DNA of 64,000 bases from an uncultured Desulfovibrionaceae bacterium (GTDB lineage Bacteria > Desulfobacterota > Desulfovibrionia > Desulfovibrionales > Desulfovibrionaceae), in assembly GCA_944325195.1 (NCBI GenBank), contig CALUZB010000003.1, positions 60,445 to 124,444 on the forward strand, in the 5' to 3' direction. Numbering within the stretch: position 1 is the first letter of the stretch; every line of letters starts with the position of its first letter. Position numbers and translations under genes: made by a program. Below are positions 25,012 to 35,024 of the stretch, piece by piece. The notes beneath the pieces were generated by a model. That model ran no database searches, was not told where the DNA came from, and saw only the letters and a list, made by a program, of their open reading frames with translations.

Positions 25012-25050
25012 TATAAAATAAAAAGGGAGAGCTGGAAAGCCCTCCCTTTT
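25012..25050 (-). terminator. Terminator of rny
   Basis: AAAAGGGAG (25021-25029) pairs with CTCCCTTTT (25042-25050), with an inner GCT/AGC stem. On the minus strand it is followed by TTTTATTTTA. It starts 17 nt after the rny stop codon. Confidence 0.88.
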
Positions 25051-25066
25051 ACTGTTTCAACCAGAT

Positions 25067-26629
25067 TTACTTAGCAAGCTCGACCGCTCGGCGTTCGCGA
25101 ATTACCGTGACCTTGATCTGTCCGGGATAGGTAAGATTTTGTTCAATTTGCCCTGCTATGTCTCTGCACAAAAGATAGGTGGTGTCGTCGTCCACGTTTT
25201 CCGAGTCTACCATTACCCTGATTTCACGTCCCGCCTGAATGGCGTAGGCCTTGTCCACTCCGTTAAACGAGGTGGCGATATTTTCCAGGTCTTCCAAACG
25301 CTTCACATAATTTTCCAGCAGTTCCTTTCTTGCACCTGGACGAGCTCCGGAAAGACTGTCAGCAGCTTGTACCAGCACGTCAATTGCCGTTTGAGGGCGG
25401 ACGTCTTCATGGTGAGCAGCAATGGCCTGGATAATCTCTTTGCTTTCCCCGTATTTTTTGGCTAAGTCTGCTCCGATCATTGCATGTGGGCCTTCAACCT
25501 CATGGTCAACTGCTTTGCCTATATCGTGCAGCAGCCCGGCGCGTTTAGCCTTTTTTACATCCAACCCAAGCTCCGCCGCCATAATCCCGCAAAGTGACGC
25601 TACTTCCAAAGAATGCTGAAGCACATTCTGCGAAAATGAGGTGCGGTATTTCAGTTGGCCCAGCAGACGGATTATTTCGGGGTGGATGCCATGGACGCCT
25701 ACGTCAAAAGTAGCCTGCTCACCTACTTCACGCAATTGCGTCTCCATTTCCTGCTCCACTTTATTCACTACATCTTCAATGCGGGCGGGGTGAATGCGCC
25801 CGTCGCTCACCAGACGTTCCATAGCCATTTTGGCGATTTGTCGACGCAGAGGACTGAAAGCGGAAATAATTACGGTTTCCGGCGTATCGTCGATAATCAA
25901 GTCAACACCGGTAGCGGCTTCAAGCGCTCTGATATTTCTTCCTTCGCGCCCGATGATTCTGCCTTTCATGGCTTCAGAGGGTAGTGTAACTGCTGTAACT
26001 GTCTGTTCGCTTACATAGTCGCCGGCATAACGCTGAATGGCTGTGGCGAGAATTTCCTTGGCCTTGCGGGCGGCCACTTCGCGAGCTTCACTTTCAATTA
26101 ACCTGGCCATCCGTGCGGCCTCATGTCGGGTTTTCGCCTCAATTTCTTTAAACAGAGCCGATTTGGCTTCTTCGGAAGTCATTCCTGAAATGGCTTGCAG
26201 TCTTCTTTCCTGCTCCGCCATCTTTAAATCGAGTTCTTCCTGGCGTTCGTCCAACAGGCGCTCGCGCCTGGCGATTTCACGTTCATCTGCCAGCAATTCC
26301 TGTTCCTGCTGGTTTGCCTTTTCCATGCGTTCGTCTAATTTTTCAATCTGTTCCTGCAGACGTGAATCGCGTTTTTTCAGTTCTCGTTCATGCTCTTTAT
26401 ATTCCTCTTCCTGTTCCTTTTTCAGCCGGAAAAGCTCGTCCTGCCCTTGAATGATAATTTCCTTTTTCTGGGCTTGGGCTTCTTTGCGCGCCTCTTCTAC
26501 AATGCGCTCGGCCAAATCTTTTGCAGAACCAAGTTTTTTGGAAATAATAATATTATGAATGATAAACCCTGCCAGCAGCGCGGCCATAGCGACCACCGCC
26601 ACCAATACGGGTGAAAATTCAAGCCCCAT
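25067..26629 (-). CDS. rny: Ribonuclease Y
   Basis: Membrane-anchored endoribonuclease that starts mRNA decay. Start at 26629 (AGGGGA upstream) gives 520 residues, the standard length; a longer frame to 26779 would run into the 6S RNA gene. Order of parts: membrane helix about 6-27, long charged coiled coil about 35-200, KH domain ([23 protein letters not shown]), and HD domain ([15 protein letters not shown] and the IAAHHEDV motif). Ends [14 protein letters not shown], typical of the family. Confidence 0.96.
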   Translation of the reverse strand: MGLEFSPVLVAVVAMAALLAGFIIHNIIISKKLGSAKDLAERIVEEARKEAQAQKKEIIIQGQDELFRLKKEQEEEYKEHERELKKRDSRLQEQIEKLDERMEKANQQEQELLADEREIARRERLLDERQEELDLKMAEQERRLQAISGMTSEEAKSALFKEIEAKTRHEAARMARLIESEAREVAARKAKEILATAIQRYAGDYVSEQTVTAVTLPSEAMKGRIIGREGRNIRALEAATGVDLIIDDTPETVIISAFSPLRRQIAKMAMERLVSDGRIHPARIEDVVNKVEQEMETQLREVGEQATFDVGVHGIHPEIIRLLGQLKYRTSFSQNVLQHSLEVASLCGIMAAELGLDVKKAKRAGLLHDIGKAVDHEVEGPHAMIGADLAKKYGESKEIIQAIAAHHEDVRPQTAIDVLVQAADSLSGARPGARKELLENYVKRLEDLENIATSFNGVDKAYAIQAGREIRVMVDSENVDDDTTYLLCRDIAGQIEQNLTYPGQIKVTVIRERRAVELAK

Positions 26630-26749
26630 GGCAATTCCCCTTGCAATATATAACGCAACATGTAAAAAACCGCCCGGCGTGCGTTGATCGCCGGTATGGT
26701 CGCAACACGAAAGAGTTGTGAGGGTTTGAAGAAGAGCTGTTTGCTTGTT

Positions 26750-26926
26750 GGTACCCCGGTGAGCCGTGTGACATTCCAAAGCAGACCTGGATTACCAGGT
26801 GGGAGACAAGTTTTTTTCTTTAGGCTTCCCAAATCAGGGCATGCACACAGAAAAAAGTACTCTAACTCCCGTTTTTTAAGCTTGTGAGGTCAGCGATGGC
26901 GCATCATCACGCACCCACCAGGGAAT
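26750..26926 (-). ncRNA. ssrS: 6S RNA
   Basis: RNA that mimics an open promoter and holds sigma-70 RNA polymerase in stationary phase. On the minus strand the ends CCCTGGTGGG (26914-26923) and CTCACCGGGG (26754-26763) pair over 10 bp. Between them lies the conserved motif GCATGCCC...GGGAAGCCTAAAG, close to the GCATGCTC...GAGAAGCCTTAAA of E. coli 6S RNA. The location directly after zapA is the same as in many proteobacteria. End points are estimated to within a few bases. Confidence 0.85.
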
Positions 26927-26929
26927 TGT

Positions 26930-26958
26930 ATTTTAAGAATGTGGCGTTTCCCGGTCAA
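26930..26958 (-). promoter_or_regulatory. Promoter of the 6S RNA gene
   Basis: Minus strand: -35 TTGACC (26953-26958), 17 nt, -10 TAAAAT (26930-26935). It lies inside the last codons of zapA and predicts a start a few bases before the CCCTGG closing stem. Confidence 0.75.
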
Positions 26959-27265
26959 GTATTCCCAGGCAGTCATAAGATTCCTGACTCTCCTCACTAA
27001 CCGAGGCACCACTCGATATATTATCAAGCAAAGCTTGCACGCGCGAATTGTACTCACGCAGTTGAGTATTAGCCTGAACCAGATCGTCAGCCAGACCCAA
27101 GGCTAAAAACGTCAATAGCTTTTCTTTACTGAACAGTCTTCCATGTTGTCTGAGTTTCTCAAATCGACTTTCAAGCAATAACCTAGCCTGCTCCACCTGA
27201 TCTGGGGAGGCTTCCGCCCGAAAGGACAAATCCAGGCCTAATACATTTAAGTTGTATTCAGGCAT
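26933..27265 (-). CDS. zapA: Cell division protein ZapA
   Basis: FtsZ-ring-associated protein that bundles FtsZ filaments. From ATG 27265 it has 110 residues: an N-terminal beta-rich part (PEYNLNVLGLDLSFRAEASPDQV), the FLALGLADDL helix and a coiled coil through about residue 85, then an acidic tail. An upstream TTG at 27271 is less likely. It overlaps the zapB-like gene by 8 nt. The 6S RNA gene follows immediately. Confidence 0.85.
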   Translation of the reverse strand: MPEYNLNVLGLDLSFRAEASPDQVEQARLLLESRFEKLRQHGRLFSKEKLLTFLALGLADDLVQANTQLREYNSRVQALLDNISSGASVSEESQESYDCLGILDRETPHS

Positions 27266-27506
27266 TGCCAAAGCCTGCCGATTCCCGTTCGGCCCTGAGC
27301 TTCGCCAACAGTGAGTCCACTCTTGCTAGAACGGCTTTATTGCTGCGGCGCTCAAGCTCAAGTGTATCTGCCAAACTTTTATTCTCCGCTTCAAGATCGC
27401 GAACCCGAGCTTTCAATGCATTAATTTCCAGTTCGCTTGCTGCGTGCTCCGCCTTCCAACGAATTAATTGCTGCACCTCGTGCTCAAGTTGATCCAGAAT
27501 TTCCAT
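27258..27506 (-). CDS. ZapB-like coiled-coil protein
   Basis: 82 residues forming almost one continuous heptad coiled coil (EILDQLEHEVQQLI through ARVDSLLAKLRAERE). No other domain. ZapB-like coiled-coil proteins are often encoded next to zapA and join it at the division ring. The call rests on position and structure, as coiled coils have little sequence signature. The ATG at 27506 is used; the frame extends two codons to a TTG. Confidence 0.7.
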   Translation of the reverse strand: MEILDQLEHEVQQLIRWKAEHAASELEINALKARVRDLEAENKSLADTLELERRSNKAVLARVDSLLAKLRAERESAGFGNA

Positions 27507-27601
27507 AGTCAAGTACCTGAGGTTATAATAACCCTATATTCGGCTCAATGGCAAGCACGATTTTTATGACAAGCAGCGGCCTGTGGGGTTAATCGCTTCA
27601 G

Positions 27602-28975
27602 TCAAATTATTTTTTTTTCCCGATTCTTTTGGTGCGCGCGGCCAAAGGCCATGCTCCCGTCGGGCACATCTTTGGTAATTACCGATCCGGCCGCAACCAA
27701 GGCGTTGTTGCCGATTTTTACGGGAGCAACCAAAGCGGAGTTGCTGCCGATAAATGCGCCATCGCCAATTTCTGTTCTATATTTATTTACGCCGTCATAG
27801 TTACAGGTAATGGTGCCCGCCCCAACGTTTGCTCCTGCACCGACTTCTGCATCGCCGATGTACGATAGGTGGTTGACTTTAGCCCCTTGTTTCAGAACGG
27901 CTTTTTTCATCTCAACAAAATTGCCGATTTTAGCCCCTTCTTCCATTCTTGCTCCAGGTCGCAAGCGGGCGTAGGGGCCAGCTATGGCATTTAACCCCAG
28001 AACCGCCCGCTCAAGATGACTGAATGCGCGTACGCAAGCCCCCGGCCCTATAATCGAATCTTTTATGAAACAGTTGTTCTCTACAACCGCACCAGCTTCC
28101 ACAGTTGTATTACCAAGTAAATGGCAGGGGCCGTAAATATGGGCGGACAGATCAAGGTTTACCTTTGGTCCGATTACAAGCATATCTGCAAAGTGCAGGG
28201 GGGCTCCTCGCTTAAGCCAATTATGCACAATTTCCCTGCGCAGAGTTTCTTCCGCCGCAATCAGCTCGGCCGGGGTGTTCACACCAAGCAAATTTTTGTC
28301 TCCAGTCTGCGCGCCGGTCACTTCCAGTCCGGATTCAACCGCCAGAGATATCAGCTCGGTGATATAAAATTCCCCGCTTTTGTTCTGATTTGAGAGAAGG
28401 GGCAATAAAGGGGCCAGCTCCGCGATGTTGAGCAGGTATACGCCGGTATTGATTTCTCCGGTATCTTTTCCATGTTTGGCGGGCGAGTAATCTTTAGCCT
28501 CTACAATATCAATTACGGAGTTATTGTCACGCAGCACCATTCCATATGAGCCGGATTCTGGCAGAAACATGGAAATAAACCCCAGGGGAGCGTTGGTCCG
28601 TTCCATTTCAGTAATAAAAGTGTCCAGCAGTTCAGTGTTGATTAACGGTATATCCCCACTAACCACCAACACATGAGTCAGGCCGGCTCTAACCAAATGG
28701 GGCCAGGCCACCTGCAACGCATGACCGGTGCCAAGCTGTTGTTCCTGAAGCAAAAAGCGTTCATTTTGTTCAGGGAAAGCTTTGGCTACGAGTTCAGATT
28801 GATGCCCTACAATAGTCCATATCTTATCGGCGAAAATCGGCTCTAAAGCATCATATACATAGGCAAGGATCGGTTCTCCCAATACTTCCTGCAATACTTT
28901 GGGCTTTGCTGAGTTCATTCTGGTGCCTTTTCCGGCGGCCAGAACCAAAGCCCCCATGTTAATGCCGCGTACCAT
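27602..28975 (-). CDS. glmU: Bifunctional UDP-GlcNAc pyrophosphorylase / GlcN-1-P acetyltransferase
   Basis: Makes UDP-GlcNAc for peptidoglycan and LPS in two steps. 457 residues. The N-terminal uridyltransferase has ALVLAAGKGTRMNSAKPKVL (about 9-28) and VVSGDIPLI. After about residue 240 a left-handed beta helix of hexapeptide repeats carries the acetyl-CoA site (IGNFVEMKKAVLKQGAKVNH, YIGDAEVGAGANVGAG, CNYDG). AGAGGA lies 6 nt before the ATG. Located just upstream of the zap genes. Confidence 0.96.
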   Translation of the reverse strand: MVRGINMGALVLAAGKGTRMNSAKPKVLQEVLGEPILAYVYDALEPIFADKIWTIVGHQSELVAKAFPEQNERFLLQEQQLGTGHALQVAWPHLVRAGLTHVLVVSGDIPLINTELLDTFITEMERTNAPLGFISMFLPESGSYGMVLRDNNSVIDIVEAKDYSPAKHGKDTGEINTGVYLLNIAELAPLLPLLSNQNKSGEFYITELISLAVESGLEVTGAQTGDKNLLGVNTPAELIAAEETLRREIVHNWLKRGAPLHFADMLVIGPKVNLDLSAHIYGPCHLLGNTTVEAGAVVENNCFIKDSIIGPGACVRAFSHLERAVLGLNAIAGPYARLRPGARMEEGAKIGNFVEMKKAVLKQGAKVNHLSYIGDAEVGAGANVGAGTITCNYDGVNKYRTEIGDGAFIGSNSALVAPVKIGNNALVAAGSVITKDVPDGSMAFGRAHQKNREKKII

Positions 28976-29123
28976 TCAATTCCTCTTTCATATTCTCAGA
29001 TTATCAGAAAAATCCAGTGCTGAATCTAATATAATTATCTGCTCTTGGCTAGATTGTTTTCACAATCTTATCGGCAGGCCAAACACTCTCTAAAGCTTAT
29101 TCAGGAAATAAAACAGGTCCTAT

Positions 29124-30242
29124 CTACCGGCACTTTGCAGACTTTGCTGAAACAGCATCAATTAATTTCGCCCAAGCTTCAATTGCCTGTTCCAGGTTGA
29201 AGTCGGCAATTCTTTTGCCGCCAAGTTCCGAGTAGTGTTGTCTGATAACTGGCGAGAACATGCGCTCAAGTGCGTCGGCCAAAGCCGGCGGCTCTCCAAC
29301 CGGTGTCAGCAGGGAACATTTTCCATTGTCTGACAGCTCGCGCGGACCAGACGGGCAGTCGGTGGAAACCACAGGCAGACCAAGCGCGTAGCTTTCCATA
29401 ATCACAATGCCCCAGCCTTCAAATATTGAACTTAAGGCTAAACACACCGCCCTGCTCATTGCCGGGTAGGGCAGCATGAACCCGGGCATGAAAACAGAAT
29501 CTGCCACGCCCGATGCTGCGGCCTGTTCTGTCAGTTCGTCCCTCAAAGGTCCCTCTCCTAAGATACATAAGTTATGGTCAATACCTCTTTTTTTAAGTAT
29601 GGAATGGGCCTCAATAAGTGTTTCAAAGGATTTTTGCCTGACCAGTCTTCCTACGCCCAGAACCACAGGTTTTTCAAAACACGCCTTCAGTATTTCCGGA
29701 AGCGGGGCTTTCGCCCCCTGTCTTACTTGCGCTGCATCAAATGGATTGTACAATACGGTTGAGATGTTTACAGCCTCTGGAATCAAACTGGCCAGCGACT
29801 CCTGTATTCCTTGGCTTACGCAAGCCAATGCGGCCAAGCGGCGCGCGCACCAGGCGAACACCCGGCGGTAAACCTGCTGAAAGCATTTGTTTTTTATTGT
29901 CAAAAACTGGCGTAAATCTTTATGCAACCAACCTATAGACTTGTTCGGGGCCAGTAAGGCCGCCCAAAATATGCTTTGCAGCTCAACGCAGCCAATCACC
30001 ACATCACTGGTTTTCGCCAGCTTGCGCAGTCTAGGCAATACGGCCAGTTCCGCAAGTTTTCCTGTTTTGGGCGGCATGAACAGGGCAATATCCGACGGCA
30101 GATATTTTTCAATTTCCGGTATGCGACGGGTGCAGGCCACACGGATGCGATACTTTTCCCGATCCAGCTCAGAAATCAACTTACAGGCCACAAACTCCGC
30201 GCCGCCGCCGAAGTCGTGCAGGATAAACAGGCACTTAAGCAT
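29124..30242 (-). CDS. Glycosyltransferase, GT4-like
   Basis: Cytoplasmic-face sugar transferase for a surface polysaccharide. From ATG 30242 the protein begins MLKCLFILHDFGGGAEFVACKL, the usual GT-B opening with a Gly-rich acceptor loop. The donor-binding half has VVLGVGRLVRQKSFETLIEAH and the EX7E motif region FEGWGIVIMESYALGLPVVSTDCPSGP. The frame can be read to 30329, but the start at 30242 overlaps the preceding gene by 8 nt, as is common in this operon. Last gene of the cluster. Sugar specificity unknown. Confidence 0.82.
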   Translation of the reverse strand: MLKCLFILHDFGGGAEFVACKLISELDREKYRIRVACTRRIPEIEKYLPSDIALFMPPKTGKLAELAVLPRLRKLAKTSDVVIGCVELQSIFWAALLAPNKSIGWLHKDLRQFLTIKNKCFQQVYRRVFAWCARRLAALACVSQGIQESLASLIPEAVNISTVLYNPFDAAQVRQGAKAPLPEILKACFEKPVVLGVGRLVRQKSFETLIEAHSILKKRGIDHNLCILGEGPLRDELTEQAAASGVADSVFMPGFMLPYPAMSRAVCLALSSIFEGWGIVIMESYALGLPVVSTDCPSGPRELSDNGKCSLLTPVGEPPALADALERMFSPVIRQHYSELGGKRIADFNLEQAIEAWAKLIDAVSAKSAKCR

Positions 30243-31650
30243 CGTCTGCCCCATTATTTTGCGGCAGACTGGAGCAATAGGCATATGTAAATAAAAATGG
30301 CAGACAATATATGGGGTTACGCAGCACAATATTTAGTAAGCCAGCCAGAAAAGCGCAAAGCAGCCAGGCGGTATAACCGGCTAAAAAGAAACGGGTAACG
30401 GGATTATAGGGGCTTGTTTTCCAAGCTAGGTAGATTTTCCTTAAAACAAGCAACAAGCATGTTATGAGTATTATGAACACGATGAGTCCGTATTCCGCAA
30501 TATAGGCTGGAATTGCGGAAAGCTCCGGAACGCTTTTTCTTTCAAGCCAGGTGGTTATTTCAATATCTGTTTTATGGGCTGCATCTGCAAATCGTGGCTG
30601 CCTGACCGCGAACTCTGAAAAATTACTCCGCCCCACTCCTACAATCGGGTGTTGCTTTATAATTTCCAAGCTGCACAAGGCCACTATTCTGCGCGGGGTT
30701 TCAGGCCTATTCAGGTAATTTGGAAGAGAATACTTTATGATTGAATCCGGAAAGATGAATAAAGCAAATAATATTGAAATTGCGGCAAAAATCAGAATCA
30801 AAGCACGATAGAGTTTATGGAAATACAGAACTGCGGTTAAGATTATTCCGCCTGCAAATAACACCAGACCCGAAATAGAGTGGGAAGACAATATCAGGAA
30901 TAGGCTGCCGAAAAACAAAAAACCGCCCATTCGTTTTGTAGTGGAGTTTGCTGTGTACAGTAAACCGAAACCAACCGGTAAGAAAAATACTCCAACACTC
31001 AGAGCAAAAGTCGATGCTTCCTCAAAAATGCTGTTTACCCGCAAAACGCTGAGCGTGTATGTGCCGTTCCGGTAAAAGTCATATAGATAATCGGGCCAAC
31101 GCGCTTCCAGCACCCTGCCGATGAGCTTTAAAACCGGGGTCAGGAACTCTGTAGCTGACTGAATGTGGGTGATATACGCTAGATAGTATAAATTTTGCAG
31201 ACAGGCCGTGAGGAAAATCAAACCAAAAATCAGACCGATTCCCCAAAGCAAACAAGGATAAAAATTGCTGTTGGAAAGCGCGAGCCTGCAGCTCAGAAAG
31301 AAAACCAGTATGCAGAAGCATTGGAATGAATATTTTATTGCGCCTTTGACAATTGCGCTGACATTATCCACTCCAAGCTCATATGCGCTCAGATGCCAGG
31401 CAATTGCCTGAAAGCAAAACACCAGAGCAAAGAAAAGGATGATATTCCTGCTGCCGGGGAACAAGCTGGCAGGGGTGGCGGCCTTTAAAAGGAAACCGGA
31501 CATTAGAAATAGTACTGCATAATAAATGAATATATGCTGTAAATGGTAAATTCCCAAAGAAGGGAATATCCACATGGGCCAGCAGGCCATAGGGATATAA
31601 CAAACCAATAGCAGTCGGAAAAAATTGGTTTTCGCGCTGTTTGTATTCAT
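30235..31650 (-). CDS. O-antigen ligase or polymerase-like membrane protein
   Basis: 471 residues with ten or more hydrophobic helices. A large loop between about residues 320 and 390 contains RPETPRRIVALCSLEIIKQHPIVGVGRSNF, the H-x-x-x-G-x-G signature of the Wzy/WaaL family. It would join sugar units or transfer O-antigen to the lipid A core at the periplasmic face. Whether polymerase or ligase cannot be decided. It overlaps both neighbours by 4 to 8 nt. Confidence 0.8.
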   Translation of the reverse strand: MNTNSAKTNFFRLLLVCYIPMACWPMWIFPSLGIYHLQHIFIYYAVLFLMSGFLLKAATPASLFPGSRNIILFFALVFCFQAIAWHLSAYELGVDNVSAIVKGAIKYSFQCFCILVFFLSCRLALSNSNFYPCLLWGIGLIFGLIFLTACLQNLYYLAYITHIQSATEFLTPVLKLIGRVLEARWPDYLYDFYRNGTYTLSVLRVNSIFEEASTFALSVGVFFLPVGFGLLYTANSTTKRMGGFLFFGSLFLILSSHSISGLVLFAGGIILTAVLYFHKLYRALILIFAAISILFALFIFPDSIIKYSLPNYLNRPETPRRIVALCSLEIIKQHPIVGVGRSNFSEFAVRQPRFADAAHKTDIEITTWLERKSVPELSAIPAYIAEYGLIVFIILITCLLLVLRKIYLAWKTSPYNPVTRFFLAGYTAWLLCAFLAGLLNIVLRNPIYCLPFLFTYAYCSSLPQNNGADDA

Positions 31651-32534
31651 ATATTGGATATCCTGTTAAAACAGAAACGCAGGAATGAAGACGTATAAGC
31701 AGGTATATCTTTAATATTCTTAAGCCGGTTTTGCCCTTTAATAATCGCGTCGATAATCACCAGGCATGCCGGGTAATAGATTGCCTGGTAAATAAAGAGC
31801 TTTCTCAGCGGTTTCAGATTGGTTTTAAGGCCTGATTGTTCGCAAAACAGATAAACATCGTTAAACGCATCGAACACGCCGCATCGGTTCCGTAAGGTAA
31901 AAGTAAGACTGCTCCGCCTTTTGCAGTAATAGTAGAACGCCTGCTCAACTACAGATAACTTTGGAGAAAGCATCAGCGCCTTCGCCATAAATGCCATATC
32001 CTCCGCAAAGCTTGATGTAGGAAAAATTAAAGAGTTGTCGGAAACAAACTTTCGTCGGAACAACTTCATACAGGCAGAGGGTTGCCAGCGTTTACTGGAA
32101 AAAACCTGCTCAACACTCATCTGTTCCGGCGTAAAGCTGGAAGAGCGGCCGTCTTCGCTGATCTCTGTGTAGCCGCACAATACAATATCGGATTCTTTTT
32201 CAACAGCCTGTTCATACATCGCCGCAAACATATCGGAAGCCACATAGTCATCGCTGTCAATGAATCCCAGAAACTCTCCTGTTGCTTGTGCCATGCCGGT
32301 ATTTCTGGTTGCTCCCAGCCCCATATTACTTTCATGAAAGCAGCATTTGAAAATATCCGGCCGGAGATTACAATAGTCTTTCATGATTTCCTTGGAGTTA
32401 TCCGCAGAAGCGTCATCGACCATTATGACTTCAATAGTTTTTAAGCTTTGATTGAGTAGAGAGTTTAAACAGCGCTTAAGCCAGGGTGCGGTATTAAAAA
32501 CCGGCACGATAATGCTTACGGAGGGACTGCCCAT
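31647..32534 (-). CDS. Glycosyltransferase family 2
   Basis: 295 residues, GT-A fold. N-terminal SVSIIVPVFNTAPWLKRCLNSLL, VMVDDASAD-like nucleotide site (EVIMVDDASADNS) and the metal-binding DSDD in LGFIDSDDYVAS near residue 94. The C-terminal part is basic and may touch the membrane. Adds one sugar to the growing O unit; sugar and linkage unknown. Overlaps the next gene by 4 nt. Confidence 0.88.
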   Translation of the reverse strand: MGSPSVSIIVPVFNTAPWLKRCLNSLLNQSLKTIEVIMVDDASADNSKEIMKDYCNLRPDIFKCCFHESNMGLGATRNTGMAQATGEFLGFIDSDDYVASDMFAAMYEQAVEKESDIVLCGYTEISEDGRSSSFTPEQMSVEQVFSSKRWQPSACMKLFRRKFVSDNSLIFPTSSFAEDMAFMAKALMLSPKLSVVEQAFYYYCKRRSSLTFTLRNRCGVFDAFNDVYLFCEQSGLKTNLKPLRKLFIYQAIYYPACLVIIDAIIKGQNRLKNIKDIPAYTSSFLRFCFNRISNI

Positions 32535-32544
32535 AATTCATCTC

Positions 32545-33786
32545 CTAAATCAGCTTGCAACGGCAATGCTTTTTTACGATGAGCAAAAGGACGATAAAAA
32601 TGCTGCTTTCAACCAAAAAAGGATTCCATTGCGCCCCAGCCAAGCCGAACTGACTGGATAATAGGCTTATGGAGCCCAGGTTCAGTATTCCCACGCTTAA
32701 AAGTGTAACAGTCAATTGACGCTCTAATCCGAAAGGAACCAGAGTTTGAGTTCCCAATACCATATTCAAAGCAAGCACAGGAATTGTTAGCGACATGACC
32801 CGCAGAGCCGAGGCTGCTTCCGGCTGTTTGCTTCCGGTGAACAATTCCATCAGCCAAGGGGCCAGACAAACAGAAATACCCGCCATGACAATCATTGCTG
32901 CACCAGTGCATAAAAATGAATAACGCAGGATGTGCATTGCGTTATTTTTGTTTTCTTTAAGCTTGGCGCAGATTTCTGGGAACAATGTGTTGGTAAGCGG
33001 GTTGCTTAAGCTGACTACCCCCCTCATCAGTTTGTCTGCAACAATGTATAAGCCAAGATGCTCAGGGGAGAGTACAAACCCGAGGATGACCACATTGACC
33101 TGGTTATACAACATGGAAGCGAGGCGGGAGATAAACAGTGCGCTTGAGCTGAGCAGCATTTTCCAACCATATTTAAGGTTGAGACCAAAGTGCTCTACCA
33201 GCTTAAAAGCCAGGAATATTTGCAGGGAGTAGGCAATTGTTCTAAAGCATAATAAGGATAAGAGATAGAAAGATGCGTCGTCCTCTGATTTAACTAAAAG
33301 GAATGTAGCGATGAGAGCGAGCGATACGCTGCAAACATCTAACGTCGCCATAAGCCGCATCCCTTTACCATAACCCTGGTAAAACCAGGTAGGATTCCAA
33401 CCCAGAACCACTCCATAGATTATTGCCGGCCAGTATAAGTAAGAATATTCAAAGGCGTAGGGGATACAGGGCCAAGCTATCAGCGCCGCAACTATGCTGA
33501 AGACGGCAAGGATTGTTTTTGCTCCTAAAACAGAAGAGAAAATCAGACGTATGCTTTGAGGCTCATTCCGTTTTTTCGCGATCTCGCGCACTCCGCTGTA
33601 AACAAAGCCCCAATCAATAACAATGCTTATGATTAATGAGGCGTTGAGCATATACAGTAAGATGCCGAAAGCCTCAGAGCCGATTCGGGAGGCAAGTAAT
33701 GGGAAAGCCAGCAGGGGAAGTAAATATTGGGCTGCCTGAATAGCCCCGAAGGAAAAGAAAGTATGAACCAGCCTGCGGGGAATCAT
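32545..33786 (-). CDS. wzx: O-antigen/polysaccharide flippase (Wzx-like)
   Basis: 413 residues with about 12 membrane helices, polysaccharide flippase fold. Begins RRLVHTFFSFGAIQAAQYLLPLLAFPLLASRIG, the usual Wzx opening, and has the conserved ARG region replaced by MLYNQVNVVILGF near residue 222. It would turn lipid-linked O units from the cytoplasmic to the periplasmic side. It overlaps the upstream glycosyltransferase by 4 nt and precedes the GT2 gene by 10 nt. Confidence 0.85.
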   Translation of the reverse strand: MIPRRLVHTFFSFGAIQAAQYLLPLLAFPLLASRIGSEAFGILLYMLNASLIISIVIDWGFVYSGVREIAKKRNEPQSIRLIFSSVLGAKTILAVFSIVAALIAWPCIPYAFEYSYLYWPAIIYGVVLGWNPTWFYQGYGKGMRLMATLDVCSVSLALIATFLLVKSEDDASFYLLSLLCFRTIAYSLQIFLAFKLVEHFGLNLKYGWKMLLSSSALFISRLASMLYNQVNVVILGFVLSPEHLGLYIVADKLMRGVVSLSNPLTNTLFPEICAKLKENKNNAMHILRYSFLCTGAAMIVMAGISVCLAPWLMELFTGSKQPEAASALRVMSLTIPVLALNMVLGTQTLVPFGLERQLTVTLLSVGILNLGSISLLSSQFGLAGAQWNPFLVESSIFIVLLLIVKKHCRCKLI

Positions 33787-34952
33787 GATTGCCGGGAGTT
33801 TGCGATCAGAGAGTATAATTCTGCGTATTTTTTAAAAACAACAGCCGAATCATGGTACTTTTCAATCTTTTTTCGGCCGGCCTGTCCCATTTTGGTTCTC
33901 AGAGCTTTGTCTTTGAGAAGTATTGTAATATATTCGCTTAATTCTTGGCTTGTTTCGCCCAGAAATCCTGTCTCTCCGTGGACAACCAATTCCTGATTAG
34001 CAGGAATTCGCGTAGCCACTACCGGCACGCCAAGCGCCATTGCTTCAATTACACTGTATGAAAGCCCTTCCCACGAAGAAGTCTGCACATAAATATCCAA
34101 CCCGGCCAGCAGACTTTGTGCTCTATCCCGGTCCAGCCAGCCTGTTGCATGAATATACGGCTTATCCGCAAATAATTCAGGATCTGCCCCGATCCATATC
34201 GAGGTGCAGAGGTGTTTTACATTTTCAGCAATAGAGCAGAAAAGCGTCGGTTGGCGTTGCGGAGAATAACGGCCCGAAATTCCTATGGCGGGTAAATCGG
34301 AATCTATATACTCCGGCGTTACTGAATCCATCATTTTCAAGTTTATGGAGTTTGGTATTGAAAAAATGATATAGCCCTTGCCGCCTAACTCCCGGGCCAA
34401 CCGGAACTCATGTTCGCCGCAAGCTGCGATTGCCGTGCCGAAACGAGTGCCCAGCCACTCACCGGCTCTGAATATTTTGCGTTTAAACGGTGAATAATTT
34501 GTCTGCAAGAAAGAATAGCTGTGGGGGGTGTAAACAGATGGAAGCCCGCAAAACCAGGCTGCCGCCCGGCCCAACGCCCCTGCCTTAGATGAGTGGCAAT
34601 GGACTATGTCCGGATTTATAGCTTTAATCTTGGAAATTAAGGTTAAAAAGGTTTTGAGATCCCGAATGGGTAAAATTTCACGCTCCATTTGCATGTAATA
34701 AAAGGAGCAGTTTGCGGGGAATAAGTCCTTAAAGTTGCTTGGCGTTTCACTGCGCACGGAGTGCAAAATGCTGTGGACATACCCGTTGTTCAGAGCATGG
34801 CAGATCTGAGAAACCGCAGTCAGGGTACCGGCTGCAAAAGCTTCCACTATATGTAGAACATGAATATTGTTTTGCATTCTTTTTGGGCTCAGGTTTGCGC
34901 TTTCGCTGCCAGAAACTGAATTGATTTGAGATGGAACCGCATTATCACCCAT
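33783..34952 (-). CDS. Glycosyltransferase family 4
   Basis: 389 residues. GT-B fold: HVLHIVEAFAAGTLTAVSQICHAL near the N-terminus, DIVHCHSSKAGALGRAAAW, YTPHSYSF in the first half; donor half with the EX7E-type region SSWEGLSYSVIEAMALGVPVVATR (about 295-318). Probably transfers the first or second sugar of the O unit. First gene of the five-gene operon. The start is uncertain: the ATG at 34952 has only a weak ribosome binding site and an ATG at 34877 would fit the family start. Confidence 0.85.
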   Translation of the reverse strand: MGDNAVPSQINSVSGSESANLSPKRMQNNIHVLHIVEAFAAGTLTAVSQICHALNNGYVHSILHSVRSETPSNFKDLFPANCSFYYMQMEREILPIRDLKTFLTLISKIKAINPDIVHCHSSKAGALGRAAAWFCGLPSVYTPHSYSFLQTNYSPFKRKIFRAGEWLGTRFGTAIAACGEHEFRLARELGGKGYIIFSIPNSINLKMMDSVTPEYIDSDLPAIGISGRYSPQRQPTLFCSIAENVKHLCTSIWIGADPELFADKPYIHATGWLDRDRAQSLLAGLDIYVQTSSWEGLSYSVIEAMALGVPVVATRIPANQELVVHGETGFLGETSQELSEYITILLKDKALRTKMGQAGRKKIEKYHDSAVVFKKYAELYSLIANSRQS

Positions 34953-35024
34953 GCCCAGATGTATCTGAGCGATGTCGTCGGGTTTGATAAGACGTGCAAA
35001 AGCACGCTTAATTTTTGTTTTGAC

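Noticed and set aside
26630..26779. 50-residue N-terminal extension of RNase Y
   Set aside because: It overlaps the 6S RNA gene and does not match RNase Y; the ATG at 26629 has a ribosome binding site and gives the standard 520 residues.
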